Shown piece after piece: positions 27,102 through 35,943 of a DNA stretch of 64,000 nt. This DNA is from an uncultured Photobacterium sp. (GTDB taxonomy: Bacteria > Pseudomonadota > Gammaproteobacteria > Enterobacterales > Vibrionaceae), in NCBI RefSeq assembly GCF_947502415.1, contig NZ_CANMZV010000007.1, positions 1 through 64,000 of the forward strand, given 5' to 3'. Position numbers and translations under genes: made by a program. Every line of letters begins with the position of its first letter. Positions within the stretch are counted from its first letter, which is position 1. The notes beneath the pieces were generated by a model, which did no database searches, was not told the origin of the DNA, and worked only from the letters and a program-made list of their open reading frames with translations.

Positions 27102-28187
27102 ATGTTGAGTAAACTACGACCCATTGTCTTACTGTTTATTATCTCGCTCAGTAACCCAGCACTAGCCGCACGAACAAAACTGCCAGCTTTAAATGCGCTT
27201 CCCGACCAAAGCTCAATATCGGGGTTATCATCGGGTGCATTTATGGCTTCTCAATTTCATGTCGCTTACTCAAAAGATCTTATCGGAGCAGGAATAGTCG
27301 CTGGAGGTCCATGGAACTGTGCAGGTAACAATCCATATATAACCCCAATACTCAGTGCAACCACTACCTGCATGAACCCTTGTAAAAATAGTTTCTTCGG
27401 CTGTCCGACCACTATGTATCCTAACAGTGGCTATTTAGTTGAACTTGCAAAGCAAACAGCCGATTCTGGCCAGGTTGATGAAGTCGACAACCTAAAAGAC
27501 GACCAAGTCTATATCTTCTCAGGTACAAGCGATGAAACGGTCGTAACGGGCGTTGTTGATACCACCGTTGAGTTTTACCAGAAACTCGGCTTAAGCAAAG
27601 ATCAAATTCTATACCTCAACCAAGTTGACGCGGGGCATGCCTTCATCACCACAGATCCCCACGACACTCAATGCAGCATAACCAAAGCACCGTATATCAA
27701 TGACTGTGACATTCCACAAGCTCAGCAGATCCTTAAACACATATACGGAAACCAAAAACCCGCAGCCAAAAGATTAAGTGGAGAGTTAATTGAATTCGAT
27801 CAAAGTGCTTTCTTTGACACTCCACTAACAAGCATGAACGACACAGCCTATGTTTATGTCCCCAAAAACTGCCGGACGGAACAATGCAGAGTCCATATCG
27901 CGATGCATGGCTGTGAACAGGGCGTCTCCGTAATCGGTACAACTTACGTAAAAGAAACCGGATATTTAGAATCTGCAGATACCAACAGCACAATTGTGTT
28001 GTTCCCTCAGGTTAAAAAATCCATGATGAATCCGATGAACCCTAAAGGCTGCTGGGATTTCTGGGGCTACAGCACTAACAACCTTCCTCCGTACAACTAC
28101 TACAGTAAGGAAGCGCCGCAAATGGTTGCCATCAAGAAAATGCTCGATCGCCTGATTAGCAAGCCCCTGCACCTAACCCAAAAATAA
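27102..28187 (+). CDS. Secreted PHB-depolymerase-like esterase
   Basis: This 361-residue alpha/beta hydrolase has a signal peptide (1-22, ending in ALA). The lipase box GLSSG places the nucleophile at Ser43, close to the N-terminus, as in a class of extracellular poly(3-hydroxyalkanoate) depolymerases. The probable acid is the Asp in SGTSDETV and the histidine is in VDAGHAF. At least eight cysteines suggest disulfides. A second block with HIAMHGCEQG resembles the substrate-binding C-terminal region. It should cut polyester or short esters outside the cell. No PHB synthesis genes are nearby. Confidence 0.85.
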   Translation: MLSKLRPIVLLFIISLSNPALAARTKLPALNALPDQSSISGLSSGAFMASQFHVAYSKDLIGAGIVAGGPWNCAGNNPYITPILSATTTCMNPCKNSFFGCPTTMYPNSGYLVELAKQTADSGQVDEVDNLKDDQVYIFSGTSDETVVTGVVDTTVEFYQKLGLSKDQILYLNQVDAGHAFITTDPHDTQCSITKAPYINDCDIPQAQQILKHIYGNQKPAAKRLSGELIEFDQSAFFDTPLTSMNDTAYVYVPKNCRTEQCRVHIAMHGCEQGVSVIGTTYVKETGYLESADTNSTIVLFPQVKKSMMNPMNPKGCWDFWGYSTNNLPPYNYYSKEAPQMVAIKKMLDRLISKPLHLTQK

Positions 28188-28248
28188 TCCAATCATAGCG
28201 CTGAAAACATCTTAGAAGTTTCTGCGACCAGAGAAATTTCCACAAAAA

Positions 28249-28280
28249 AAACGGCCCTGAGCTAATGCCCGGGGCCGTTT
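28249..28280 (+). terminator. Terminator of the esterase gene
   Basis: ACGGCCC (28251-28257) pairs with GGGCCGT (28272-28278). It is nearly the same sequence as the ackA terminator 690 bases away, including the loop GAGCTAATGCC. Confidence 0.75.
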
Positions 28281-28941
28281 ATACCGTTCCGTAATTACCC
28301 TGTGTTCCAAGCAGGGTAAGCTGGATATTCCCAGCAAGATCTATCAAGCATATTTTCGCTTTCAGATCTTTTTGCCAGCTCACCTCCGTAACAAGGGAAC
28401 CAGCCAATTTGATTAGAATTTGATTCGCTCAAATCTGGTGACAATTTATCACATATTTTTAGTAATGCAAAAATTATTTGAAGCATTACTGTTATATTTG
28501 ATTTCACTCATACTGGTTGCACATAGCAGTATAAACACTTTACAAGACTGATTTTAACCGATTGATAAAGTAAATATTTTAAGAACGGCAAGTAAAGAAA
28601 CACCAACAAACATCACCAAAACCCATAAATTAATAACACTAAGATACTGATATTAATGCTTTTATTCTTATCAGTCAGGGGGGGCATATTAAAACTTGAT
28701 TCTGCCTGGCTCACCGCAAATCTGGTGAACAGCAATCGCCAGTCACCACACAGCAACCTAAATATAAAACAGCAAAGAAGCCCAACTCCGGAAAGTAAAG
28801 CTTTCAAATATTGTTGAAGGTTTCACGGTTCAGAACTCAACGCTGATGTCGCAGCACATGAGGGGAAGATGCATGGCAAAATCCTTGAGACCCCTTTCTA
28901 CGCTCAGGAGTGAAAGCGAATAACTTAAACTTACATATAAA

Positions 28942-28973
28942 AAACGGCCCAGAGCTAATGCCCTGGGCCGTTT
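28942..28973 (-). terminator. Terminator of ackA
   Basis: AAACGGCCCAG (28942-28952) pairs with CTGGGCCGTTT (28963-28973). The T run follows on the minus strand. Confidence 0.8.
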
Positions 28974-29007
28974 CCAATTCTTTGCTAACCCGAAGGGTTA
29001 CAATCTA

Positions 29008-30201
29008 TTAAGCGTGTAGCAACGCCATAGATTCTTTAGCGATTACCCACTCTTCATTAGTTGGGATAACCATTGCTAGCGGAGTATTTGGCTGTGTGAT
29101 AACACCTTGGTTACCAAAGCGAGCGTCAGCGTTTCCAGCTTCATCTTCACGGTAGCCGAAGATCTTCAGAGACTTCAGAACTTCACTACGCACCTGCATA
29201 GAGTTTTCACCGATACCACCAGTAAACACAATTCCGTCCAGCTCATCCAGTGAAACCATGTAAGATGCAATGTATTTAGCGACACGGTAGTTGAATAGGT
29301 CGAATGCCAGTTTCGCAGCTTCATTGCCGTTTTCCATCGCTTCGATAATACCGCGGCAATCGCTAGTAAGGCCAGATACACCCTGGAAGCCAGAGTTACC
29401 ATTCAGCTCTTTGTGTAGACGCTCTGTAGTCCAGCCTTTCTTCAGCAGGAATTCAATGATGCTTGGGTCTAAATCACCACAGCGTGTGCCCATCATCAGG
29501 CCAGCTAGTGGAGTGAAGCCCATACTGGTATCTACACTTTCACCGTTCTTAACTGCACATACTGATGCGCCGTTGCCTAGGTGAACAGTGATGAAGCTGC
29601 TTTCTTCAGCGGGCTTGTTAACCATCTTCGCTGCTTCGCGGCTTACGTAGTAGTGACTAGTACCGTGGAAACCGTAACGGCGGATACCGTATTCTTTGTA
29701 CAGTTCCTGAGAGATAGCGTAAGTGTACGCTTTAGCCGGCATTGTCTGGTGGAAAGCCGTGTCGAATACCGCGTATTGCGCTAGTGTCGGGAATGCCGCC
29801 ACTGCTGCACGCATACCGATAACGTGTGCTGGGTTATGAAGAGGAGCCAGATCTTTCAGGTCTTCGATTTCCTGCATGATCTGCTCATCAATTTTCACGG
29901 TCTTAGTGAATTTCTCACCGCCGTGTACAACACGATGACCTACAGCCACGATATCTTGTTTGATACCAAGCTCTTCAAGCAGTGCAACGATACGGTCAAC
30001 TGCTTGCTGATGGTGGTTACCAGAATCATCCAGTTTGTACTCATGTTTCTCGCCATTGATCTTCCAGCTAACATTAGCTTCAGGAAGGCCGAAACACTCA
30101 CCTAGACCACTCAGAGTTGCTTCACCGCTAACTGTGTCGATCAATGCGAACTTAAGTGAAGAACTACCGGAGTTGATTACAAGAACTAGAGAATTGCTCA
30201 T
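29008..30201 (-). CDS. ackA: Acetate kinase
   Basis: This 397-residue cytoplasmic enzyme interconverts acetate plus ATP and acetyl phosphate plus ADP. It shows the family start LVINSGSSSLKFAL, the VGHRVVHGGEKF signature, the phosphate-loop HLGNGASVCAV and FTGGIGENS near the C-terminus. No pta gene is adjacent, so this may be the second, chromosome II acetate kinase found in vibrios. GAGAG precedes the ATG. It is divergent from fabV across a 360-base regulatory gap. Confidence 0.96.
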   Translation of the reverse strand: MSNSLVLVINSGSSSLKFALIDTVSGEATLSGLGECFGLPEANVSWKINGEKHEYKLDDSGNHHQQAVDRIVALLEELGIKQDIVAVGHRVVHGGEKFTKTVKIDEQIMQEIEDLKDLAPLHNPAHVIGMRAAVAAFPTLAQYAVFDTAFHQTMPAKAYTYAISQELYKEYGIRRYGFHGTSHYYVSREAAKMVNKPAEESSFITVHLGNGASVCAVKNGESVDTSMGFTPLAGLMMGTRCGDLDPSIIEFLLKKGWTTERLHKELNGNSGFQGVSGLTSDCRGIIEAMENGNEAAKLAFDLFNYRVAKYIASYMVSLDELDGIVFTGGIGENSMQVRSEVLKSLKIFGYREDEAGNADARFGNQGVITQPNTPLAMVIPTNEEWVIAKESMALLHA

Positions 30202-30561
30202 GGTTATCTCTCAGATTATTTAGGGCTTAAGGACAACATGTTGTCCCGTTACACGTCTTTATCTAGACTGCCGATAAAAATGTGTGGAGCATCATTTCTT
30301 CAGCATTGTATGTTTTGATTACATTATTCAATTTTTTTTGAATAACTCAACTTTTGTTTTTAGAAAAATCAAAAAAATTGGAGATTCGCTGGTTCAGATC
30401 AAGTTTACTGCAACGAAAACGTTTTCCATAGTGCGAAAAATGTTCGCTTTTTTAAATTTTTTTTGATGCGAGAAATTTTATTCACTTTTTATGAGTGCCA
30501 ATCTGAATGAAAAAGCCTTACGCATTCAAATTGATATTCAACATCTAGGATATAGCGAATT
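30202..30561 (+). promoter_or_regulatory. Divergent ackA/fabV control region
   Basis: This 360-base AT-rich region holds promoters for both genes. Visible elements are an inverted repeat TTATTCAA (30324-30331) / TTGAATAA (30338-30345), a PurR/LacI-type palindrome at 30413-30428, and a hairpin GCGAA-N5-TTCGC near 30436-30450 followed by T residues. The last could be an attenuator ahead of fabV. Confidence 0.45.
30413..30428 (+). promoter_or_regulatory. PurR/LacI-family-like operator
   Basis: The sequence ACGAAAACGTTTTCCA contains the palindrome GAAAACGTTTTC. It is close to the E. coli PurR operator consensus (ACGCAAACGTTTTCNT). The regulator that binds here is unknown, and other LacI/GalR proteins use similar sites. 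Confidence 0.4.
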
Positions 30562-31764
30562 ATGGTCATCAAACCCATCATAAAAGGTGTCGTTGCACGC
30601 TCAGCCCATCCATTAGGTTGCCAGGAAGCAATCAGACGTCAAATCGCCTATTGCCAGTCAGCCCCACAAATACAAAACGGACCGAAAACAGCCCTGATCC
30701 TCGGTGCATCATCCGGTTTCGGCCTCGCCTCCCGAATAAGTCTAGCCTTTGGTGGCAGTGAAGCAGACACCCTTGGCGTCTCTTTTGAGCGGGGACCGTC
30801 AGAAAAAGGCGTAGGTACAGCAGGCTGGTACAACAACATCTATTTTAAGCAAGCGGCAGAACAATGCGGCATCAAAGCAATCAACCTAATTGGTGATGCT
30901 TTTTCCCAAAAACTACGTCAACAGGTGATAGAAACGATAAAGACCGAACTTGGGGGCAAAGTAGATCTTGTCGTCTATAGTCTCGCCTCTGGTATTCGTC
31001 CGAAGCCAAATACCAATCAATTCTGGCACTCGGCTATCAAACCAATCAGCAGCCCAGTTCATGGTACTAGTATCAATATCGAACAAGGTGAATTGATTGA
31101 AACCACATTGCCTCCGGCTTCAGAGCAAGAGATTCACGACACAATTAAAGTCATGGGCGGAGAAGACTGGTCTGAATGGATAGCCCTGCTCAACGAAGCT
31201 GGCGTACTTGCCGAGGGCAGCAAAACCGTGGCGTATTCTTACATCGGCCCGAAAGCAACCTACCCAATTTACCATCACGGTACACTCGGACAAGCCAAAG
31301 TCGATCTTCACAACAAAGCAGATGCGATCTACCTGCAACTGCAAAAACTCGGCGGTGAAGCCCATGTTGCCGTCTGCAAAGCCTTAGTTACCAAAGCCAG
31401 TGTTTTTATACCGGGCTTCTCCCCTTACATCCTGGCGTTATTTAAAGTCATGAAAGAGATGGGATTACACGAAGGGTGTATTGAGCAAACTCAACGCTTA
31501 TTCAACAGTAAATTCTATACAGCCACCCGCGAGGCTATTACTGATGACAACCGTCTGATCAGGCTCGATGACTGGGAACTTCGCGATGATGTCCAGCAAG
31601 CCGTCATGACTCTGCTGTCACAAATTACCCCAGATAACTTCAAGCAAATCGGAGATTACGATGGTTACCTTTCTGATTTCTTGCAACTTAACGGGTTTGG
31701 CTTTGACAATATCGACTATCAACAAGATATCAGTATGGATTTTCTCAAGAACTTAACGCCCTGA
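30562..31764 (+). CDS. fabV: FabV enoyl-ACP reductase (trans-2-enoyl-CoA reductase family)
   Basis: This 400-residue enzyme performs the last reduction of the fatty acid elongation cycle with NAD(P)H. The family marks are the long N-terminus with VVARSAHPLGC, the cofactor loop LILGASSGFGLASR, the SLASG block, and a Y-x8-K catalytic motif in TYPIYHHGTLGQAK. That spacing separates FabV from FabI (Y-x6-K), and FabV enzymes tolerate triclosan. It is monocistronic and divergent from ackA. Vibrionaceae may carry a second enoyl reductase elsewhere. Confidence 0.95.
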   Translation: MVIKPIIKGVVARSAHPLGCQEAIRRQIAYCQSAPQIQNGPKTALILGASSGFGLASRISLAFGGSEADTLGVSFERGPSEKGVGTAGWYNNIYFKQAAEQCGIKAINLIGDAFSQKLRQQVIETIKTELGGKVDLVVYSLASGIRPKPNTNQFWHSAIKPISSPVHGTSINIEQGELIETTLPPASEQEIHDTIKVMGGEDWSEWIALLNEAGVLAEGSKTVAYSYIGPKATYPIYHHGTLGQAKVDLHNKADAIYLQLQKLGGEAHVAVCKALVTKASVFIPGFSPYILALFKVMKEMGLHEGCIEQTQRLFNSKFYTATREAITDDNRLIRLDDWELRDDVQQAVMTLLSQITPDNFKQIGDYDGYLSDFLQLNGFGFDNIDYQQDISMDFLKNLTP

Positions 31765-31812
31765 AAGCGTCTTTAGAATACGGAAAATCAGGCCCTTTGC
31801 TTAGGGCCTCTC

Positions 31813-32718
31813 TCAATTCTGCGCTTCCAGCCACTTCTTCTGCTGAAACCACTGGCACAAAAATGTCATCAGGCTTCGTATACGCGGATTAACATGAACA
31901 TCCCGATGACATACCAACCACCAATTCGTAGTAGATAAGGCCGCTTGGGGCAGTAAGTTAACCAGCTCAGGGTATTTAGCCGCTATCGGCTGAAACGTTA
32001 CCCCAACTCCGGCTTTAGCGAGGATCAAATCCAACTGCATTTTTTGACTATCCGTTCGGAAGTCAAAATTCGACTTTTCCAGAGTACCGCCTCTCCGTTC
32101 AGCCTCGTCGATATACTTACTATTACAATCGTAACCAACATTCTGGTATGTGCCGGAATGCAACTCCTGCAATGTTTTTGGCTCACCTTTTTCACAAAGA
32201 TAGTCTTGATGGGCGTAAAATCCCATCGCCCCTTCAAAAAGGTGACTGACAACAAAGTCCGGCTGATGGGGCTTTTCCAGTGTCACCAATAGATCTGCAT
32301 CACGCTTATTCAAATTCACCTTTTGGTTCGACACCAATATTTCAACGGCTATAAGGGGATATTCACGCTTAAATGCTGTCATAGCTTCGGGCAAATAGTA
32401 ATAAGCAGCTAACTCGCAGACCGCTAACCGGACATGCCCTTCAACCTGTTCAGAACTGGCATTGATCCGCCGGGCAAAACTCTCGGCACCATGTGCCGTC
32501 TCCTTGGCCGATGCAAGCAAACCAGCACCGACCGTCGTTACCTTCAGACCATTATAAGAGCGATCAAACAGATTCTGGCCAATCTTTTCTTCCAGAGCAA
32601 AAATATGGCGGCTGACCGTTGGCTGTGACACCCCCAACATTTGCGCTGCCGCAGACATACTTCCCTCTTCAACAACAGCTAAAAATACGCGAATACTGTC
32701 CCATTCCATTTTATTCAT
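31813..32718 (-). CDS. LysR-family transcriptional regulator
   Basis: This regulator of about 302 residues has an N-terminal winged helix (WDSIRVFLAVVEEGSMSAAAQMLGVSQPTVSRHIFALEEKIG as recognisable blocks) and a periplasmic-binding-like effector domain. The start is the ATG of MNKMEWDS. In-frame ATGs 21 and 23 codons upstream would add an unusual tail into the divergent promoter. It is divergent from an NAD-binding protein gene, about 100 bases away, the classic LysR arrangement. That gene is the likely target. The effector is unknown. Confidence 0.9.
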   Translation of the reverse strand: MNKMEWDSIRVFLAVVEEGSMSAAAQMLGVSQPTVSRHIFALEEKIGQNLFDRSYNGLKVTTVGAGLLASAKETAHGAESFARRINASSEQVEGHVRLAVCELAAYYYLPEAMTAFKREYPLIAVEILVSNQKVNLNKRDADLLVTLEKPHQPDFVVSHLFEGAMGFYAHQDYLCEKGEPKTLQELHSGTYQNVGYDCNSKYIDEAERRGGTLEKSNFDFRTDSQKMQLDLILAKAGVGVTFQPIAAKYPELVNLLPQAALSTTNWWLVCHRDVHVNPRIRSLMTFLCQWFQQKKWLEAQN

Positions 32719-32821
32719 ATTCGTATACCTGCTATGTTTTTTTGTCTGTTTACTATAGCGACAATAACCCACAAACTGCATATTCAAGATAATGATATGA
32801 ATCGCAGGATTGAGGTTAATA

Positions 32822-33754
32822 ATGAGAAAAGCCTTAGTATTCGGAATCAGTCAAGAAATGGGCAGTAACTTGTGCCGAACACTGATCCAGCACAATTGGG
32901 AAGTGATCGGTATCGTCCAGGACTGTTATACCGAGGCTCCGGTGCTCAGCAACCTGACGTTAGTGGAAATGGAAAATGAAGATCTGGACTTTCTGCACGA
33001 AATCGCTGCCGAGGTTGATACCCTGTTCGTTCATCTGCCAGAAGCCGCCAATCGCGATTTTATTTTCTCGATAAGCCAAATCATTACCCTGGCTGAAACC
33101 CTCAAGCTCCAACTGGTACTCACCACCAATAAATACGAAATTAAGCAGAACCTGCTGCCTTCTCTGGGCTTCTGGAACAAAAAGCACCCCATCACAATCT
33201 TATTGCCGCAAAAGCTCAGGAGCCAGTTACAGAGAGCCAGTCAACGTGGTGCCAACATACAAGTAGTATGTTGCGGACATAGTCTCAGCTGTGTGCTGGA
33301 TAACGGATACCTCGGAATGTTGATCAAGGAAACCAGAAACAAAGTTATCATCCAGTCACCGGGCCCGGACAGCCTTCCACATTACTGGACATTCTTACCC
33401 GATCTTGCAGACAACCTCGTCCGCCATTTAAATACTCATAACAGCGGCGGACAACCGGGGCTGAAAATTGCCTACTACCCCGGTCACCGTGCCAGCATAA
33501 AAGAGATCGCCCGCTGTCTTGAACTCAGTAGTGGAAAACCCGTCTCGGTAATGCCGCTTCACTGGACAATATTAGAAATGATTGCCCTATTTTCACCTCT
33601 TTTCCGCCGCTTTCTGAGAATGCGAACATTATGGCAACAGGGCAGCAAACCTCCGGCTAGTATCTACAGGCTACAAACCAATACCCGGCTAGTTCACACA
33701 CCATTAGAACTGGCACTGCAACATAGCTGGCGCAGCCAGTACAGCCAGTCATAA
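32822..33754 (+). CDS. NAD(P)-binding epimerase-like protein
   Basis: This 310-residue protein has a Rossmann-fold start (KALVFGISQEMGSNLCRTL), in which the usual GxxGxxG glycine pattern is altered to GISQEMGS. Residues 75-140 and 200-260 follow the layout of NAD-dependent epimerases and NmrA-like sensors. No YxxxK catalytic pair stands out, so it may bind a dinucleotide without catalysis. The ATG at 32822 is chosen because GAGG lies seven bases before it. It is probably controlled by the divergent LysR protein. Confidence 0.55.
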   Translation: MRKALVFGISQEMGSNLCRTLIQHNWEVIGIVQDCYTEAPVLSNLTLVEMENEDLDFLHEIAAEVDTLFVHLPEAANRDFIFSISQIITLAETLKLQLVLTTNKYEIKQNLLPSLGFWNKKHPITILLPQKLRSQLQRASQRGANIQVVCCGHSLSCVLDNGYLGMLIKETRNKVIIQSPGPDSLPHYWTFLPDLADNLVRHLNTHNSGGQPGLKIAYYPGHRASIKEIARCLELSSGKPVSVMPLHWTILEMIALFSPLFRRFLRMRTLWQQGSKPPASIYRLQTNTRLVHTPLELALQHSWRSQYSQS

Positions 33755-33777
33755 GACTGACGTTCAGAAACTAACGA

Positions 33778-34440
33778 TCACTTTTCAAAGTGCCGGTATC
33801 GCTCGAACAAAGTGGCAATATCGGCACTGCACATCAGATCCATATTTTCCTGCAGCATATCGACTGGCCAGTCCCACCACTTTATTTCAAGCAGCATATC
33901 AATCTGCTCATCGCTAAAACGTTTTTTGACCACTTTCCCCGGATTACCCACAACAACGGAATATGGCTCGACATCCTTGGTTACCACCGCACGGGCACCA
34001 ATTACCGCCCCATCGCCAATCCTGACGCCCGGCATAATGACGCACTCAGAACCAATCCAGACATCATTACCGATCACAGTATCACCAGCCCGCTCAAATC
34101 CCGACGTCACCTTGTCACCAAAACGGCTGACATCAAACGGGAACGAAGAAACCCAATCATGTCGATGTCCCTGATTACCAGCCAGCATGAACGTAGCACC
34201 TGAGGCAATAGAGCAAAATTTACCGATGATCAACTGATCGACTTCACCAAAAATTCCCGATTCCCATACTGCGCGGGTGGAGTGATCTCCCAGCAGGTAA
34301 CGCACGCACTGATCTTCAAAATGCTTATCATGGTAATACCCCGAGTAATAGGTATGTTCCCCAACAGAAATATTCGGGTTCTTAACATTATCTTTCACCT
34401 CGTAACCACCTAGCCACGAAGGAAATATGGATGATGACAT
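33778..34440 (-). CDS. catB: CatB-type xenobiotic acetyltransferase
   Basis: This protein of about 220 residues is a left-handed beta-helix acetyltransferase of the XAT group (type B chloramphenicol or streptogramin A acetyltransferases). It has hexapeptide repeats (TVIGNDVWIGSECVIMPGVRIGDGAVIGARAVV), the YYSGYYHDKHFEDQCVRYL block and the catalytic His region GNQGHRHDWVSSFPF. It would acetylate a drug hydroxyl with acetyl-CoA in the cytoplasm. The ATG at 34440 has AAGGGG five bases before it and is preferred to a GTG two codons upstream. No mobile element flanks it, so it is probably a resident gene. Confidence 0.87.
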   Translation of the reverse strand: MSSSIFPSWLGGYEVKDNVKNPNISVGEHTYYSGYYHDKHFEDQCVRYLLGDHSTRAVWESGIFGEVDQLIIGKFCSIASGATFMLAGNQGHRHDWVSSFPFDVSRFGDKVTSGFERAGDTVIGNDVWIGSECVIMPGVRIGDGAVIGARAVVTKDVEPYSVVVGNPGKVVKKRFSDEQIDMLLEIKWWDWPVDMLQENMDLMCSADIATLFERYRHFEK

Positions 34441-34535
34441 AGCCACCCCTTTTAATTATTCGTTACTGCCTACCCACAACAAAAAATCAGAGTAGAATAT
34501 CTCATCCAACATTTTCACTATATCGAGTGATATAA

Positions 34536-35015
34536 ATGCAAATAGAACAACTTTACTCTGCATACCTTGGCGAGCTATACGGCATTGCCTTTTTTACTGC
34601 TTTCGCCGAAAAGTATAGTGATAACAGCCATATCAATAAATGGCAAAAACTAATCCAGATTGAACAAATTACCGCCCAGCGTCTAAAAGCGGGCCTAGCT
34701 CCCTTCGGAAAGGACTGTCCCGACATCCACCCGGAAATGGAAGAAAAAGGCCTTCAAGATGCTAACAAGTGGCTTCATCTGGAATGGACAGAACTCGTCA
34801 ATACGATGACACCTTGGGTAGAACCCTATGCCCTCAAATACCGAGAACAAGCCCAGCAAGCTCAGGCTCATCACGGTTTGTTCACACTTGTCCAGGAACA
34901 TGAAGATGCCATTTGGGCATTTCTTAAAGCCGAGCAACAGCAAGATACTGACAGCTTAGCCCCTCTGGAGCAGTTCCTTAGCCGTTACAGCGATACGACC
35001 AGCACATCCCCTTAA
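34536..35015 (+). CDS. Helical, ferritin-like hypothetical protein
   Basis: This 159-residue protein is predicted to be an all-helical bundle. Acidic residues spaced along it (ELYGIAFFTAFAEKY, LIQIEQITAQRLK, LVQEHEDAIWAFLKAE) recall ferritin-like di-iron proteins, but the ExxH pairs are not convincing. It is divergent from catB and close to a HAD phosphatase gene. The function is unknown. Confidence 0.6.
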   Translation: MQIEQLYSAYLGELYGIAFFTAFAEKYSDNSHINKWQKLIQIEQITAQRLKAGLAPFGKDCPDIHPEMEEKGLQDANKWLHLEWTELVNTMTPWVEPYALKYREQAQQAQAHHGLFTLVQEHEDAIWAFLKAEQQQDTDSLAPLEQFLSRYSDTTSTSP

Positions 35016-35191
35016 CACCCTACCCCCTCATTTTAGCATATAGTCTTATTGCGCGTCTCAAGTCTCAGAATTCAATGAAATCAACGAGACAAGCGCGATA
35101 AGACTAGCAAAAAACCAAGATGTAAATTGTCGATATCAAAAGGGTGTATTAACAATGGACTTGGAGATCAAGCTGCCGACGAGGGTCATGT

Positions 35192-35872
35192 ATGAATAAA
35201 ATCAAAACCAACAACAAAGAAAATACCGCCGATATACGCTGTATTATCTTCGATTGTGACGGCACGCTAGTTGATAACGAAACTGTTTGTAATCAAGCGC
35301 TTGTTAATGTATTCAATCGCTTCGGTGCATCTTTGAAACTTGAAGAGTGTCTGAAGTATTTTCAGGGCGGAAAGTTGGCCGATATTCTGGTACAAACTAG
35401 AGAGCGTACCGGCATCAAAGTCCCTATCGATGTCCTTGAACCACAATACAGGGAAGAATGCCGAAAACTGTTTGAACAAGGGCTATACCCTATCCCAGGC
35501 GTACCTGAACTGCTTAAGAGTTTATCTGACAAGGGTTGTGAAATGTGTATCGCCTCCAATGCCCCCATCAACAAAATTGAGCAAACACTAAGCCTTACCG
35601 GCCTACTGCCTTATTTTGAAGGAAAGCTTTTTAGCGGTTTCGAAGCCAACAGCTGGAAACCAGAGCCGGACATTCTTCATTTTGCAGCGATGAATATGGG
35701 AGTTAAATTGCAGGAATGCGTGTTTGTCGATGATACCGTCAAAGGCGTCGAAGCCGGTATCAATGCCGAGATGCGAACTTTCCACTTTGCAGCCAGGCCA
35801 TCATCAACAACGATAAACCACCCTTGCGTAACGACGATCACCGCGATGCCGGAACTGCTCGATTACCTGTAA
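35192..35872 (+). CDS. HAD-family phosphatase (YieH/Gph-like)
   Basis: This 226-residue cytoplasmic hydrolase has HAD motif I FDCDGTLVD near residue 20, motif II in MCIASNAP, motif III in SWKPEPDI and motif IV VFVDDTVKGVEAG. The helical cap sits between motifs I and II (subfamily IA), as in 6-phosphogluconate phosphatase YieH and phosphoglycolate phosphatase. The substrate cannot be fixed. GAGGG precedes the ATG by seven bases. It is monocistronic. Confidence 0.88.
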   Translation: MNKIKTNNKENTADIRCIIFDCDGTLVDNETVCNQALVNVFNRFGASLKLEECLKYFQGGKLADILVQTRERTGIKVPIDVLEPQYREECRKLFEQGLYPIPGVPELLKSLSDKGCEMCIASNAPINKIEQTLSLTGLLPYFEGKLFSGFEANSWKPEPDILHFAAMNMGVKLQECVFVDDTVKGVEAGINAEMRTFHFAARPSSTTINHPCVTTITAMPELLDYL

Positions 35873-35943
35873 AGCCACATTACTCGTAATACTAAACGAA
35901 AACAGGCCCGGAAACCCGAGCCTGTTCAATACCAAATAAAATA

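Larger units (their letters stand above)
28188..29007 (+). other. Long intergenic region between esterase and ackA
   Basis: This 820-base stretch has terminators at both ends. The middle carries two poor leftward frames (28295-28507 and 28613-28807), neither with a ribosome-binding site. The second has a composition I associate with a dispersed repeat in Photobacterium genomes, but that is from memory. No RNA gene was recognised. Confidence 0.4.

Noticed and set aside
28613..28807. Leftward ORF of 64 codons resembling a commonly predicted hypothetical in Photobacterium
   Set aside because: It has no ribosome-binding site. It is more likely a dispersed repeat read as protein. The resemblance is from memory and could not be checked.
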